Positions 30,161 to 40,819 of a stretch of DNA of 64,000 nucleotides are shown here, piece by piece (the stretch's first letter is position 1; each line of letters starts with the position of its first letter). The notes under the pieces were generated by a model, which searched no databases, was not told the DNA's origin, and worked only from the letters and a program-made list of their open reading frames with translations. A program made the position numbers and the translations under genes. This DNA is from Sporothrix humicola (taxonomy: Eukaryota; Ascomycota; Sordariomycetes; Ophiostomatales; Ophiostomataceae): the NCBI GenBank assembly GCA_021396245.1, contig WNYE01000017.1, forward strand, positions 310,001 through 374,000, written 5' to 3'.

Positions 30161-33100
30161 ATGGAAACGGTCAGCTGCATTATTTGCCGCAGGCGGAAGG
30201 TGAGTAGATTTGGAAGGAAGGACCTAAGGAAAGGCGGAGGGTGCACAGACGATGCTCCTTCCCGAATCGGACTGCGTCAAGGATGCAACCATGCATCGCA
30301 CCTTCTTTTTTCTTTCGTCAACATCACTAACATCCTCCCCAGATCAAATGTGACCGTCGTCCCGTCACGTGTGCCAATTGCGCCAAGTTTGGCGCCCCAT
30401 GCAGCTACCGCGAGGCTCCTTCCGCTTCCGCATCCTCCACTGCGACTTCCGCTTCCGGCCCGGGTCTCGGTCTTCCTGTTCTAGGTCATGGACCACTATC
30501 CTCTCACATCCAATCCCAACTCCACAACACCGCCCGTGGAGGCATTGTCTCATCCAACCCCACAACCACCCAGGCCGGCCTGCAGCGTCGCCGCATTCTG
30601 AGATCGTGCACGGCATGCAAGCGGGCCAAGGCCAAATGCTCTGGCGGGGCTAGCTGTGCACGATGCACCCGGCGCGCCATTGCCTGCGTCTATGAAAGCA
30701 ACAAGAGAGATGCGGCGGCGAAAACGTCGGCAACAACAACGACGGCGGCCCCAATACCGGCTCCGGCCCCTGTTCAGGCCACTCTGCCGGCGGTGATGTT
30801 CGGGGCCCCCGCCAACAATGCAGCCATGACTGATGGAGACGACCCGTCGGATACATTTCCGTCTCCCGTTTCGGCCGAACACGACACAAATACAATTTCA
30901 AATGTCAGTGTAAACACTAACACAACCTTGCCGACATCCTCTCCACACCCCCCGGCCACGCCGCAATCGATTCCCGACTGGCTGGTCGCTCCCGATCTGC
31001 CGCCCATGGACAAACTTAAGGGCCTTTTGGACAGCTACTTTTCTCGCATCCACCCTTTGAGATGCATGGGTTTCTTGCACATGCCCACGTTCTTTGAGCG
31101 TCTGCGCGACCCGCAGGCGGTTTATGCCGACGAATATGGTCTAATGCATGCCATCTGTGCTCTGGCCGCGCCGTTTCACTACGCAGAGGACGCCACCAAT
31201 TTGTTAGGAACAGGAACAGGGGCAACAACGGGACTGCCCCGGTTCTACGAGGCCGGCAGTGGCTGGGCAGCCACAACCATGCAACGCATCTTCCATCATT
31301 TGGGCACACCCGACGTCGAGAGCCTGATGACCGAGATGCTCATCCATGAGTACTACTTGCGCAGCGGCGAGTACGCCAAGGCGTTTATGCTCTCGGGTGT
31401 CGTGGCACGGCATGTACAGGTGTTGCAGCTGAATCTGGAGCACGACAGCGACCTGCCCACCCGGAGGAGTATGTCTGCACAGTCCGCAGCCTCCGCTTCT
31501 GCGGGGAGTCCCACTGCCGGCATCTCGTGGTCCACGAAAGAAAGTAGGCGCCGGCTGGTGTGGTGCTGTTTCCTTCAGGACGCCTTTATGGAGTGCGGCA
31601 TCGACCAGCTGCGCTTCGTCAATCCAGCCGACATTCAGGTGCAGCTGCCCTGCACGGAAGAACTGTTTGTGCGCAGCAAGCCGTGCGTCACAGAAATGCT
31701 GACGCCGGGCCGCCTGCTGCCGTTTGTCGACCCGACGCCGACTCCGGGGTCGGCGCCTGCGCCGGGCTCTACACCGATCAATACGGCCATCGCGACCTCC
31801 ATTGGCGCCGCCAATCTAGACCTGCGCGCCTTTTACATTCGCGCCATGGCCATCCGCGCCAAAGTCTTGAAGTACGTCAAGCATTTGCGAGGCGATGTGC
31901 CCTGGTCGACGGATCCGCGCGAGAGCCGGTTTGCCTCGCTGGACCGTGAACTGCGTGCCCTCGCGGCTTCGATTCCAGACGACCTGCGCATGACCTCCGA
32001 GAACACGTGTGTTTTCCGCTGGTCTGGCTGGTCGGGTGCCGGTGGCTCGAGCCGTTTGGGTCTGTACTTTGGGCTGCACATCCTGCTAGCCCAAACATTC
32101 AACGACCTGTACCGGGTCGGCGTGGCCAACCTCGTGTTCCCGAACCACGCGACGCAATGGATCCGTGCAAACGCGCCTTTCGACTTTTTGGTTAGGTGCC
32201 ACCGTATGTGCACCACCAAGGCCATTGCAATTGCGACGCTCCTCGAAGAGCTGTGGCAGATGGACCGCCTGAGCCTTGTGGACACGCCGTATGCGATGCA
32301 TGCTCAAGTGTGCAGCAGCGTGCTGGTCATGACAGTGAGCTCGTGGCAGGCGCTGCTTAGTAGTCGGAGGGGGAGGCAGGCCAACACGGATGATATGGGC
32401 AACTCGGCCGATGGGCCTGTCGACACCGTAGACGGCGGTGGTGACGGTATCGACCCGTTGGCCGTCCCTGTGTTCCTGCCGCAGCACCGCCGTCTTCTCC
32501 AAAGCAACGTCACCGTTCTGGCTTTCATCCGCAGATACATCAAGGCTGACCTGTACTACGAGTCGGCTAGACAGGCACTCCGGCGGTTCGAGCAGCTCGA
32601 GTCTGCTGGAGCCAGTGCTGCCGTTTCTGCAGCAGACGATGCTACAGCGACGCCCAACAGCGGTGCAGCGGCTGCCGAATCGCCGCAGTTTTCTCTCTCG
32701 TACATATTGAACCCTCTCGGCGTTTATCCGATGGCACGACAGCAAGCCCGGAACCGCCATGAACCGGAGGCGAGTTTGGCTGCAACTGCACCAACGGCTG
32801 CACCAAAGACGGAATCAGACGCGCCGGTACAGGGTGTACCAAACGTTCAGAACATCCAGCCCATGCAACAACCACAAAACACGCCCAGCATGGCACTTCC
32901 TGATATGGGATTGCGGAACAGTCCGGGAGTGGCACCGCTAGGAAATCTGATGGCGCATGCCTACCCGACAAGGACACCCGTGTACGACACTCAGCCAGCC
33001 CTTCTGCCGACAGGACAACAGACTGCAGGGCCCGACCTCATGCAGATTCCGATGCCTCCTATGCCGCAACAGGCAATGGCTGGTGGGCTAGATATTGGAG

Positions 33101-33201
33101 AGTCGTCGCTGTTCCAGATGTGGGACTGGGAAACAGATATGCCCACCATGGACAACATGGGCTACCCGACCTTTCTTGATGCCTTTCCAGTGACGTCCTA
33201 A
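30161..33201 (+). CDS. Transcription factor with two Zn2Cys6 clusters
   Basis: Two exons, 30161-30199 and 30343-33201, giving 965 residues. The intron lies inside the first cluster (CIICRRRK|IKCD, then CANCAKFGAPC). A second full cluster follows about 60 residues later: CTACKRAKAKC...CARCTRRAIAC. Both have six Cys with normal spacing. A fungal-specific transcription factor homology region runs from about residue 230 (LLDSYFSRIHPLRCMGFLH) to about 600. The C terminus is Gln/Pro/Met-rich with an acidic end (MWDWETDMPTMDN) that could activate transcription. An upstream ATG at 30153 is out of frame and overlaps the start. It sits at the edge of the amino-sugar genes and is the obvious candidate for their regulator, which is inference from position only. 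Confidence 0.9.
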
Positions 33202-33458
33202 GTCAGCATTCTTATTCATTTATTGTATATACCTCTTGTATTATTTTATTGGAGTTTTGGGTTAAGGAGTTGGTTGATACACCGGAAAACATGGGGACAT
33301 TTTGGGATGATGGTAGACCTGTTTTGATTTCTATGATATACAGATATAATGCTGAATGCAAATGCTTTTGGAATATGACAATCGAATAAGACAAACGCCG
33401 TACTATGCTCATGATATATCTCTTCTCTGTACATCCCTCTATTATTCGACTCCAGTGT

Positions 33459-36400
33459 CTACTTCTTCCTTCTGCTGTCGGCGGCTTCGCGGCCCAGCTG
33501 CTCAAGGGCTGCTTCGTACGCCGCCAACCGCGCCTCGCCAAACCAGGCACGAGCACCTTCATCTTCGCCAGCAGCCGGCTTCGAAGTCTTCTCCCGCTCT
33601 TCGCCGCCAACAACCGCCTTGGCCACCTTGTTCGTCCGGCGGACGGCCGATGTGGACGAAGACGTCGACAATGTGGGCTTCCCACTCTTTTGGCCCGCCA
33701 CCTCCGGCCAGAACCAGCCGGCCTCCTTCTTGGTGTACAGCGTCCAGGCATGGCCCGCCTGACCGGCACGCGCTGTGCGGCCGACACGGTGGACATAGAA
33801 CTCGACGCTGGGGGGCATGTCGTAGTTGACTACGTGGTCAAGGCGGGGCAGATCGATACCGCGGGCAGCAAGGTCGGTCGCGACCAAGATGCGCAGCTTC
33901 TTGGACGCCTCGGCTCCAAAGGCCCTCAAAGTCTTGCGACGTTCCGAGGTGCGCGTTGTAGAGGTGATTGTGCCGATCAGAGGCGCTAGGTCGGGCGCGA
34001 GAAATGCGAGAAGGCGCGACAGACGCAGGGCGTTTTCGTTGGACTTTGTGAAAACAAGGACGGTGCTGTTGAACGGGGAGGCGGAGACAGCCTTCTTGGC
34101 CTTTGCGTCAGATACACTCTCGTCGTCACTGCTGTCGCTCGAGTCAGAGTCGGATTCGGAGTCGCTTGAGTCGCTGTCGCTGCTATCACTGCCACTGTCG
34201 CTCTCACTATCACTCGAGTCACTCGAGTCGCTGGACGAGTCCGAGTCCGAGTCCGAATCGCTCGAGTCGCTGTCGTCGGCACTGGCTGATGGTTTGGTTG
34301 CCGACGTCTTTCCACCTTCACCCGATAGTAGAGCACTCCGCAGCAGATCCACCAGGTACAGCGGCTTCTGCGCATCGTCGCGCACTTTGATGGCGGACTC
34401 TTCAAGACGGTCCGGCAAGACGTATTCGGCGTTATCGCCCTCGGCCGCCAGACCTTGGGACTGTCGGGCCGTGCCCTCCAAGATAATGTGCGTGGGCCGG
34501 CTTAGACGTAGACTGTTGAGCAGACTCAGATCGCGCGTCATGGTGGCGCTCAGCACGACCTTGCGGACACCGCTCTCTCGGGAGTCGGCAAAGTCGCGCG
34601 ACCCGAGGCGGCCTTTGTTCTCCTTGGGAGAGAGCTTGTCCATCACAATCGTCAGCCACTGCTGGTAGCTCTGTCCCAGAAGCTTGTCGGCCTCATCGAC
34701 AACAAGCCAACGAACGTAGTCCAAGGTGAACCCGGGGGTGGACTGGATGTGTTCGACAAGACGGCCGGGCGTGCAGACCAGGACATCGACGCTGGAAATG
34801 TGCTGGATGACGTGGTCGGGGAGGGGGAGACTTGACGACGAAGGGAGACCGATGGTTTCGGTGGTCTTTTCGGAGCTCGTCTGTCCATCAACATCCTCCT
34901 CACCAAAGGGCCACTGTTGCCGCTCGCGCAGGAGCGCCTTGTAACCTTCTGGGTTGTAGACCTGGTCCTCCTCCATCAGCGTAGTCTGCTCCTTCTTGAA
35001 CGACTGGCTGCCCATGGCGACGCCAATACGGACTTTCTTGCCCTTGCTGTCGCCACCTCCACCGTATGCTCTCGCACACGTCTCGCACACATCCTGCACC
35101 TGCTGCACCAGCTCGCGCGTCGGCACAACAATCACTGCCCGCAATCTTGTGACGCCCCGCGTGCGGCTAATGTCGCGGATTAGGGGGAGAACATAGGCCA
35201 GCGTCTTGCCCGAACCTGTGGCGGCCGAGATAACCAAGTCGCCGCGGCCGTGCTTCTTGTCACCACTCTCCCTCCTCGACGGCAATAGCATAGGCACTAC
35301 GGCCGTCTGCACGGCAAACGCTTCTGTCCAGCCTTTTTCCTCTTTGAGGACGGCAGCGGCACGCTCGTCAACACCGTACTCGGGGCTGATGCCGAGCTCG
35401 GCAAAGGGTTTGCGCGTGGTCGAGGCGACTCGGACGGGGTCGGCGAGCCAGGGCGGCAGAGTGTCGTAGTTGGGGCGGGCGAGGCCTTCAGGGATAGGCG
35501 CGGGCTGAGGCAGAGGTTCGAGGCCGTGGAGTTCGGCTGGTTCTTTGGATTCTTCGGCAGCGTCGGCTTCACCCTCAGCAACGGCCGGTGCCTGCTCTTG
35601 GGCTTTCTTGAGCGACCTATTCTTCTTTTCCAGTAGAGCCTTGTGGCGGAAAGACAGCTCTTCGACCTCTTCTTCGACGGCAGCCTCCTGCTTGGCCTTT
35701 TTGCTCTTCTTCTCCTTCTTTGGCTTCTTTCCTCCCGACTCTGCTGATCCTGTCGTTTCCGCTGGTGGCTGGTCTTGGTTGGCCATTGGTGTGTCGTCGT
35801 CTTGAGTCGGTGCGGGAGGTGCAGATTCTTGGACGTCAATGTCCATGGGCTCTGCTATCGATACCGGGGTTGGTTCTGGGGCTGGTGGTTGTGCCTCTTC
35901 CGTCACCTCCTCAGCCTTCTTCTTTGCCTCTTTCTTTTCCTTCTTGCTCTTTTTCTTCGGCTTCTCCTCGGCCACCTTCTCTACTGGGGCCTCTTCCTTC
36001 TTTTCTTGGTTTGCCTCCTCCTTTGGCTCTTCTTGTGGTCCCTCCTTCTTGTCCTCCTTTACGACTTCTGGCTTCTCCTTCTCAGCCTTATCGTCTGCCT
36101 CGTCCTCATCCTTGTCATCATCTTCGTCCTCGTCGTCATCGCCGCCGCGCTTCTTGGCCTTGCGCCTCCGTTTGCGCTTCTTCTTTTCGCCCGTAGGTGC
36201 GCCGTTGGTGTTTGTATTTGTCTCTACCGTTGTTGCGGCCGCTGTCTCCGGCTCGTCGTATGCCAATGGCCGTTTGACTGCTGTCGACGCTCCAGCGCCC
36301 ATCAGGCCCTGCCGCGCCGCCGAGACATTCGAATAGTCGTCGTCCTCAAAGACAATCTTGCGTTTTTGCGGAATTTCAGCCTGGACTGGTGCCGGTGCCG

Positions 36401-36590
36401 GGACCGGTGTTTGTGCCTGTCGCACGCCGTACTGCTGCTGTTGTGGAGGTGCAAAGCGGTTCGAGTAGCCATTGCTGTTCGCGTAGTTGTTGACGGGCGC
36501 GGGAGGAGCAGGCGCCGGAGCCGGTGCTGGTGCTGTCGGCTGGGAGGTGCTTTTGGCAGTGCTCTTGGGCGGGACCCAGCGTGCGTACAT
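33459..36590 (-). CDS. dbp6: DBP6/DDX51-type DEAD-box RNA helicase
   Basis: Single exon. I start at 36590 (MYARWVPPK), the conserved N terminus of filamentous-fungal DBP6, rather than at the earlier ATG at 36764; the product has 1043 residues. Motifs in order: AATGSGKT (about 455), PTRELVQQV, TPGRL, VVDEADKLL (about 631), LSATMTRD, VLVFTKSNENALR, VATDLAARGIDL and HRVGRTARAG (about 940). Residues about 767-823, between the two RecA lobes, are an almost pure Ser/Asp tract. The N-terminal 350 residues are Lys/Glu-rich and resemble nucleolar targeting and charged linkers. DBP6 acts in early 60S ribosomal subunit assembly in the nucleolus with Npa1 and partners. Longer than yeast DBP6 (629) because of these charged additions. 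Confidence 0.93.
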   Translation of the reverse strand: MYARWVPPKSTAKSTSQPTAPAPAPAPAPPAPVNNYANSNGYSNRFAPPQQQQYGVRQAQTPVPAPAPVQAEIPQKRKIVFEDDDYSNVSAARQGLMGAGASTAVKRPLAYDEPETAAATTVETNTNTNGAPTGEKKKRKRRRKAKKRGGDDDEDEDDDKDEDEADDKAEKEKPEVVKEDKKEGPQEEPKEEANQEKKEEAPVEKVAEEKPKKKSKKEKKEAKKKAEEVTEEAQPPAPEPTPVSIAEPMDIDVQESAPPAPTQDDDTPMANQDQPPAETTGSAESGGKKPKKEKKSKKAKQEAAVEEEVEELSFRHKALLEKKNRSLKKAQEQAPAVAEGEADAAEESKEPAELHGLEPLPQPAPIPEGLARPNYDTLPPWLADPVRVASTTRKPFAELGISPEYGVDERAAAVLKEEKGWTEAFAVQTAVVPMLLPSRRESGDKKHGRGDLVISAATGSGKTLAYVLPLIRDISRTRGVTRLRAVIVVPTRELVQQVQDVCETCARAYGGGGDSKGKKVRIGVAMGSQSFKKEQTTLMEEDQVYNPEGYKALLRERQQWPFGEEDVDGQTSSEKTTETIGLPSSSSLPLPDHVIQHISSVDVLVCTPGRLVEHIQSTPGFTLDYVRWLVVDEADKLLGQSYQQWLTIVMDKLSPKENKGRLGSRDFADSRESGVRKVVLSATMTRDLSLLNSLRLSRPTHIILEGTARQSQGLAAEGDNAEYVLPDRLEESAIKVRDDAQKPLYLVDLLRSALLSGEGGKTSATKPSASADDSDSSDSDSDSDSSSDSSDSSDSESDSGSDSSDSDSSDSESDSDSSDSSDDESVSDAKAKKAVSASPFNSTVLVFTKSNENALRLSRLLAFLAPDLAPLIGTITSTTRTSERRKTLRAFGAEASKKLRILVATDLAARGIDLPRLDHVVNYDMPPSVEFYVHRVGRTARAGQAGHAWTLYTKKEAGWFWPEVAGQKSGKPTLSTSSSTSAVRRTNKVAKAVVGGEEREKTSKPAAGEDEGARAWFGEARLAAYEAALEQLGREAADSRRKK

Positions 36591-37282
36591 GGTGGGCAAG
36601 CTGGTGCGTCCAAAGTGGACGTTGAGGGGGAGGGGGAGGGTGGGAGGAAATTGGTTGTCGACGTAAAATGTCGTCAAGCAATCGAAGGAGGAAAGCGGGC
36701 AGCAGGATTTTGCAGGCGTAAAAGAGAAGGAGCAAATGTTGATTCTGCCGTGCTCCACCGCCAATTTTTTTTACAATGGGGCGGATCTTATCTTATCGGG
36801 CAAAGGCGGTGTTGGCGACGCGCTGTAAAAATGCCAAAAGCCGCTGTAATTGCTCCACTACAGCGAGTATTAGTCCCGCTAAATATTCTACGACCATTCA
36901 GCACACTACTCATAATGAGTTCCTTCATCAGTCGTTTTCTTTTCAATCATATGAGACTTGTATCATTTCTGTTTGCTTTTTCAAATCAAAACTTCATATT
37001 CCACAAAAGCGACCAATAACCAATAAAGTCGAATGAGTATATATGGAGAAGATTCTTATAAATGATTGGCAAGGTGGGGAAAAGGATTGAACAAATGAGA
37101 TATCATGAGATCATGAGTGATGATGAAATGACGATGAGATGAAGACGAGACGGTATATAGAGCCAAAAATGACCAAAAATGACCAAACAAAAACAACAAG
37201 AAATGACAAAACCGAAAATCAAAACACCAGCATAAAAACAATAAAAACTGACACAGAACAATCTTCTCCTACACACTGCTCC
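36591..37282. other. Intergenic: DBP6 promoter and 3' flank of PQ-rich gene
   Basis: AT-rich, with the DBP6 upstream region first and an A-rich tract (37155-37260) near the end of the next gene. No gene seen. Confidence 0.5.
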
Positions 37283-38698
37283 TCACTGATCCCCCTGCCC
37301 CAGGGTCCGCAGGGTCCCAATCAGCTGCACACTGTACTCGACGTGCTGCAGCTCTTCGCGCGTCCAGTGCGCGCCGGCCGTCGTGCGCCATGTGTTGACG
37401 TTGTTTTCAATCTCCTCGCGCAGCAGGTCGGCCTTGCGGCGCATCTCTTTGCGCTGGTTCTGGTCGTCCTCGTGGATGGCGTAGCGCTCGCCGTGGATGG
37501 CCAGCTCCATCTTGTAGAGCTGGCGCAGCATGTAGGTGGTGTCGCGGATGTCGGAGGCGGTGACGTCGACGTTTGTCATTGCGTGCTGCTGGGTGGTCAT
37601 ATGTTGTGACTGTGCCTGGGGCTGCTGATAGGTCGGCGGCACGATCTGGGTGGTTGGCGCAACTGGAGACACAACAGCGGCGGCGCCTTTGGACTTACCT
37701 CCCAACAGACTACGATGTGCTTTGGGAGGGGCCTGCTGTTGCTGTTGTTGGGGCGGAGGCTGCTGTTGCGGCTGATACTGCTGCTGAGGCTGTTGTCTCG
37801 GTTGGAAGGGAGCGTTGCCCTGTGAGAACTGCTGCTGCTGTTGGTACAGGTTGGCATACGATGCTTGATGCTGCGGCAGATGTTGTTGTTGTTGCTGCTG
37901 CTGAGGCTGAGAATACTGAGGTGGCGGCGTGGGGAACGGCGGCTGCGACCCGGAGCTGGCCGACTTTGTACCGGCCGACCGTGGAGGGGGCGGGATGTTG
38001 TTTGTGTTGGGATCGCTGCCGCCGCTGTTGACGCTGCCGACGGGCGATGCGAGACGGTTGGCTCCTGTTGTCTCGGCGGGTGGTGGCGGGAGTGCATTGA
38101 GGAAACTGATGTCGTTGCCAAACTGGCCGTTCATGCCATTGGAGCCGACACCGTTCATGCTTCCATTGACACTTCCGTTGACACTTCCGTGGACGCTGCC
38201 GCCGTTGATACTGCTGCCCATGCTGTTGCTGTACATGTGCCCGCCAGCTCCATTCCTGAGGCCATTGCTCGGGTTTGCGACATCAACACCGTTGTAAAAC
38301 GCTCCCTGCGGCGGGAACTGGTTCTGCTGCAGCTGGGTCCCCTGTTGGAACTGATTTTGTGGTGGCATCCCGTTGACGCCGTTCATCCCGTTGGGTAGAC
38401 CAAATCCGCCAAAACCGTTCATACCTCCCAGTCCGCCCGGCCCGCCTGGTCCAGGTGGAGCGGGGGCGCCGACGTAGCCGGCAAAGATGGGCGGCGGCGG
38501 CGGCGTGCGCGACCGGCCGGAGCCGTTGGTCTGGCCGCTGCGTATGCTGAGATCGGCCAGAGACGGGACGGGGTTGCCTCCGCTGTTTGCAGCTCCATTT
38601 GCATTGATGTTGCTGCCATTGCCGCCGCCCATGCCATAGGGCTGCTGGGCATTTGTCTTTTGCGACGTGGAGAAGAAGCGCTTCATTTTGCTGGACAT
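37283..38698 (-). CDS. Unrecognised Pro/Gln-rich protein with conserved-looking helical C terminus
   Basis: Single exon; I start at 38698 (MSSKMKRFFS), although the frame is open further upstream. The product has 471 residues. The first 350 are low complexity: Gly/Asn runs, a PPPPP stretch, a repeat of SVNGSVNGSMNG type (about residues 155-180) and long poly-Gln. The last 100 residues are different: predicted helical and charged, from NVDVTASDIRDTTYMLRQLY through HEDDQNQRKEMRRKADLL to EYSVQLIGTLRTLGQ. I do not recognise the family. The basic start and Pro-rich middle could fit a cytoskeletal or signalling scaffold, but nothing in the sequence shows it. Confidence 0.7.
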   Translation of the reverse strand: MSSKMKRFFSTSQKTNAQQPYGMGGGNGSNINANGAANSGGNPVPSLADLSIRSGQTNGSGRSRTPPPPPIFAGYVGAPAPPGPGGPGGLGGMNGFGGFGLPNGMNGVNGMPPQNQFQQGTQLQQNQFPPQGAFYNGVDVANPSNGLRNGAGGHMYSNSMGSSINGGSVHGSVNGSVNGSMNGVGSNGMNGQFGNDISFLNALPPPPAETTGANRLASPVGSVNSGGSDPNTNNIPPPPRSAGTKSASSGSQPPFPTPPPQYSQPQQQQQQQHLPQHQASYANLYQQQQQFSQGNAPFQPRQQPQQQYQPQQQPPPQQQQQQAPPKAHRSLLGGKSKGAAAVVSPVAPTTQIVPPTYQQPQAQSQHMTTQQHAMTNVDVTASDIRDTTYMLRQLYKMELAIHGERYAIHEDDQNQRKEMRRKADLLREEIENNVNTWRTTAGAHWTREELQHVEYSVQLIGTLRTLGQGDQ

Positions 38699-40819
38699 GG
38701 TGGGTGGGTTTGTGTGTGTCGATGAAGAAAAGTTGAGAAATACGAGGTGAGTAAACAGGTCGGTCTTTAGAGATTGGCAAAGGCAAGAAGCTGGACTGTT
38801 GAGATTGATTGAACAACGCCAACAGCAGGAACTCTGTGGCCAGTGCGAATTGATCAAGATGTCGTGAGCAATGCTGTTGCGAGACCAGATAATGAAGAAA
38901 CAACAGCTGGATAGGCTGGAGAAAACAGAAACAAGAAAAGTCAAAAGTCAAAAACGCTAAGTCAGGGGCCAAGAAAGTTTCCCCAGCTTGTGACGAGGCA
39001 AGAGGTAGGCTTTGGGCTGGGAAAGAGCTCCCCTCGTCTCGTCACCTCCCCTCGCTCCTTCCCGAGTCCCTTTCTTGTGGTAACATACTTTTGGGGGCTG
39101 TGAGCCTCGTCTGGCAAGCCTGAGAGGGTCGCTCTCTCCCATTTCCTGCTTTCTGTCCACCGCCTATCTTTCTTTTCTCGAGGCGAAGCTTTAGCTCTGC
39201 TGTGCTCCCAGGTATTGAGTTGAGGGAGTCGTGGGGAAAAGCAAAAGGTACTTCTCAAGGCAGCTCAAGGGGGTGTGCGATTAACACAAGGTGCAGACCA
39301 AATTGACCAGGGGGCGCAGCTTTGCGTCGTTGCGCACTGTGCTTTTTTTCTTCGTCTGTTCTAGGCTGTTTTTCGAGTCCTCGACGGCCCGAGGCTAGGG
39401 CCCTGATGGGCAGTGGATGTTGGGAGTGATCAGCGATCAGCTCGCTAAATGAAGGGCGCTAATAGTGTCACTACTTATATGTATGTTAACAGCAGTCACA
39501 GAAGTGCGGAACGACGACGGAACCAATATCACGATAATACAGGATGGAAGAACGCCACGGATTGTCTGGATCAGTCCAGACCTACAGCTGAAAAGAATAG
39601 AAGGACCATTGCATAAACTTTGGCCAATTTGCAGACCATTATCCAGTGGCCAGGCGCCTGGGGCTGAAGTTTCATGAGTCCAGGCGAAATGAAGAGGAAA
39701 AAGTACAGCAAAGAGTCGAAAGAAACATCCTCTGGCGAAAATGTCTCCGTGGTCGGAGTCATGGACAAAAGGACTCGTTATGCCTGTGGTAGCCGTTATG
39801 CTTTGCTGCTGAGAGCTTCTTGCGAGATACAAAGAAAGAAAGCTCGCACTAACAGCGGGCTCTTTCCCAGGCTTCTCAGGCTGTTCATGCAGTCCCCAGG
39901 ACAAAGAAATCAAGAAAGCCTTTGATCTCCTCGAGAGATCGTGTATTTTGACCACTGAGAGCTTGCCACAAGACAGACAGCTCAAAAAGGAGAAGAACAG
40001 AAAGGATGTGGGAAGAGAAAGAAAAGAATGCAGAGAAGAAACTGACGAAACAGATGCCGTGAAAAGAGCCTCCAGTGGAGAACCCTGTTTTGCTGCACTG
40101 TGAGATTTGTTCTCTTTTTTTGACGAGACGAGTATCTCACAGTAGAGGCACTGTCTCTATCTGCAAGCCTTATTCTGCCTTGACCGAGGACGATCAAAAG
40201 GGAGAGCGAAAGAAGAAGTGCGTGGGATAGAGAGAGGCGCAGTCCACGCACGCTGCAAGCCACTTACACGGCAGGCAAGTGAGGGGAAGAGAGACAAGAA
40301 ACTCGCACAGAGAGAATGCGGCAAACGAGAATTCAGGCGACAAACTCCAACTTCAGCCTTGTCAGTTTTGAGCGACACCCCGCGTGCGCAGTGGGCCACT
40401 GATCCACAGGTCCACAAGCCCATAGTCTTCACTCCCACAGTGAAGATAAAGTGCACACCCCCCATGTCTCAGTGGATCTCCAGGGACTTTCAGTGGACAG
40501 GGGTGCTGACAGCCTGAAGATGACGATGCGGGCACTTCCTTGTTTTCTGGCTTCAGCTTCATGGGCTCGGACCAGCTTGTCGGTATTCTTGACATCCGAT
40601 GGCCGGCGGGGATATTTGGATACTTGATTACTCAACAGTGGTGATGAGGCTTTTTCGAATGTCACTCTTTGTGTTTATGGACATGACGATTGTAAACTTT
40701 GGGTGGAATTAAACGTCTAAATTCGAAAGTAAATAATAGCTAGCAAACATAAAACTACTGGATATCGAAACATGTTTTTGTGGTTTTGTAATTTTTTTGT
40801 CCTTTTCTCCCATGACGCC
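38699..40819. other. 2.1 kb gene-free interval, PQ-rich gene promoter / amine oxidase 3' end
   Basis: The frames 39437-39985 (minus) and shorter ones have no recognisable features. The region 38700-39250 is presumably the promoter and leader of the PQ-rich gene. AT-rich sequence from 40690 marks the amine oxidase 3' flank. No RNA gene recognised. Confidence 0.45.

Noticed and set aside
36591..36764. Upstream ATG extending DBP6 by 58 residues
   Set aside because: The extension is Cys/Phe/Pro-rich and unlike DBP6, whereas MYARWVPPK at 36590 matches the conserved fungal start.
35775..37019. 414-codon plus-strand open frame, Leu/Phe-rich
   Set aside because: Antisense to the Lys/Glu-rich N terminus of DBP6, which mirrors as Leu/Phe/Ser-rich; not a membrane protein.
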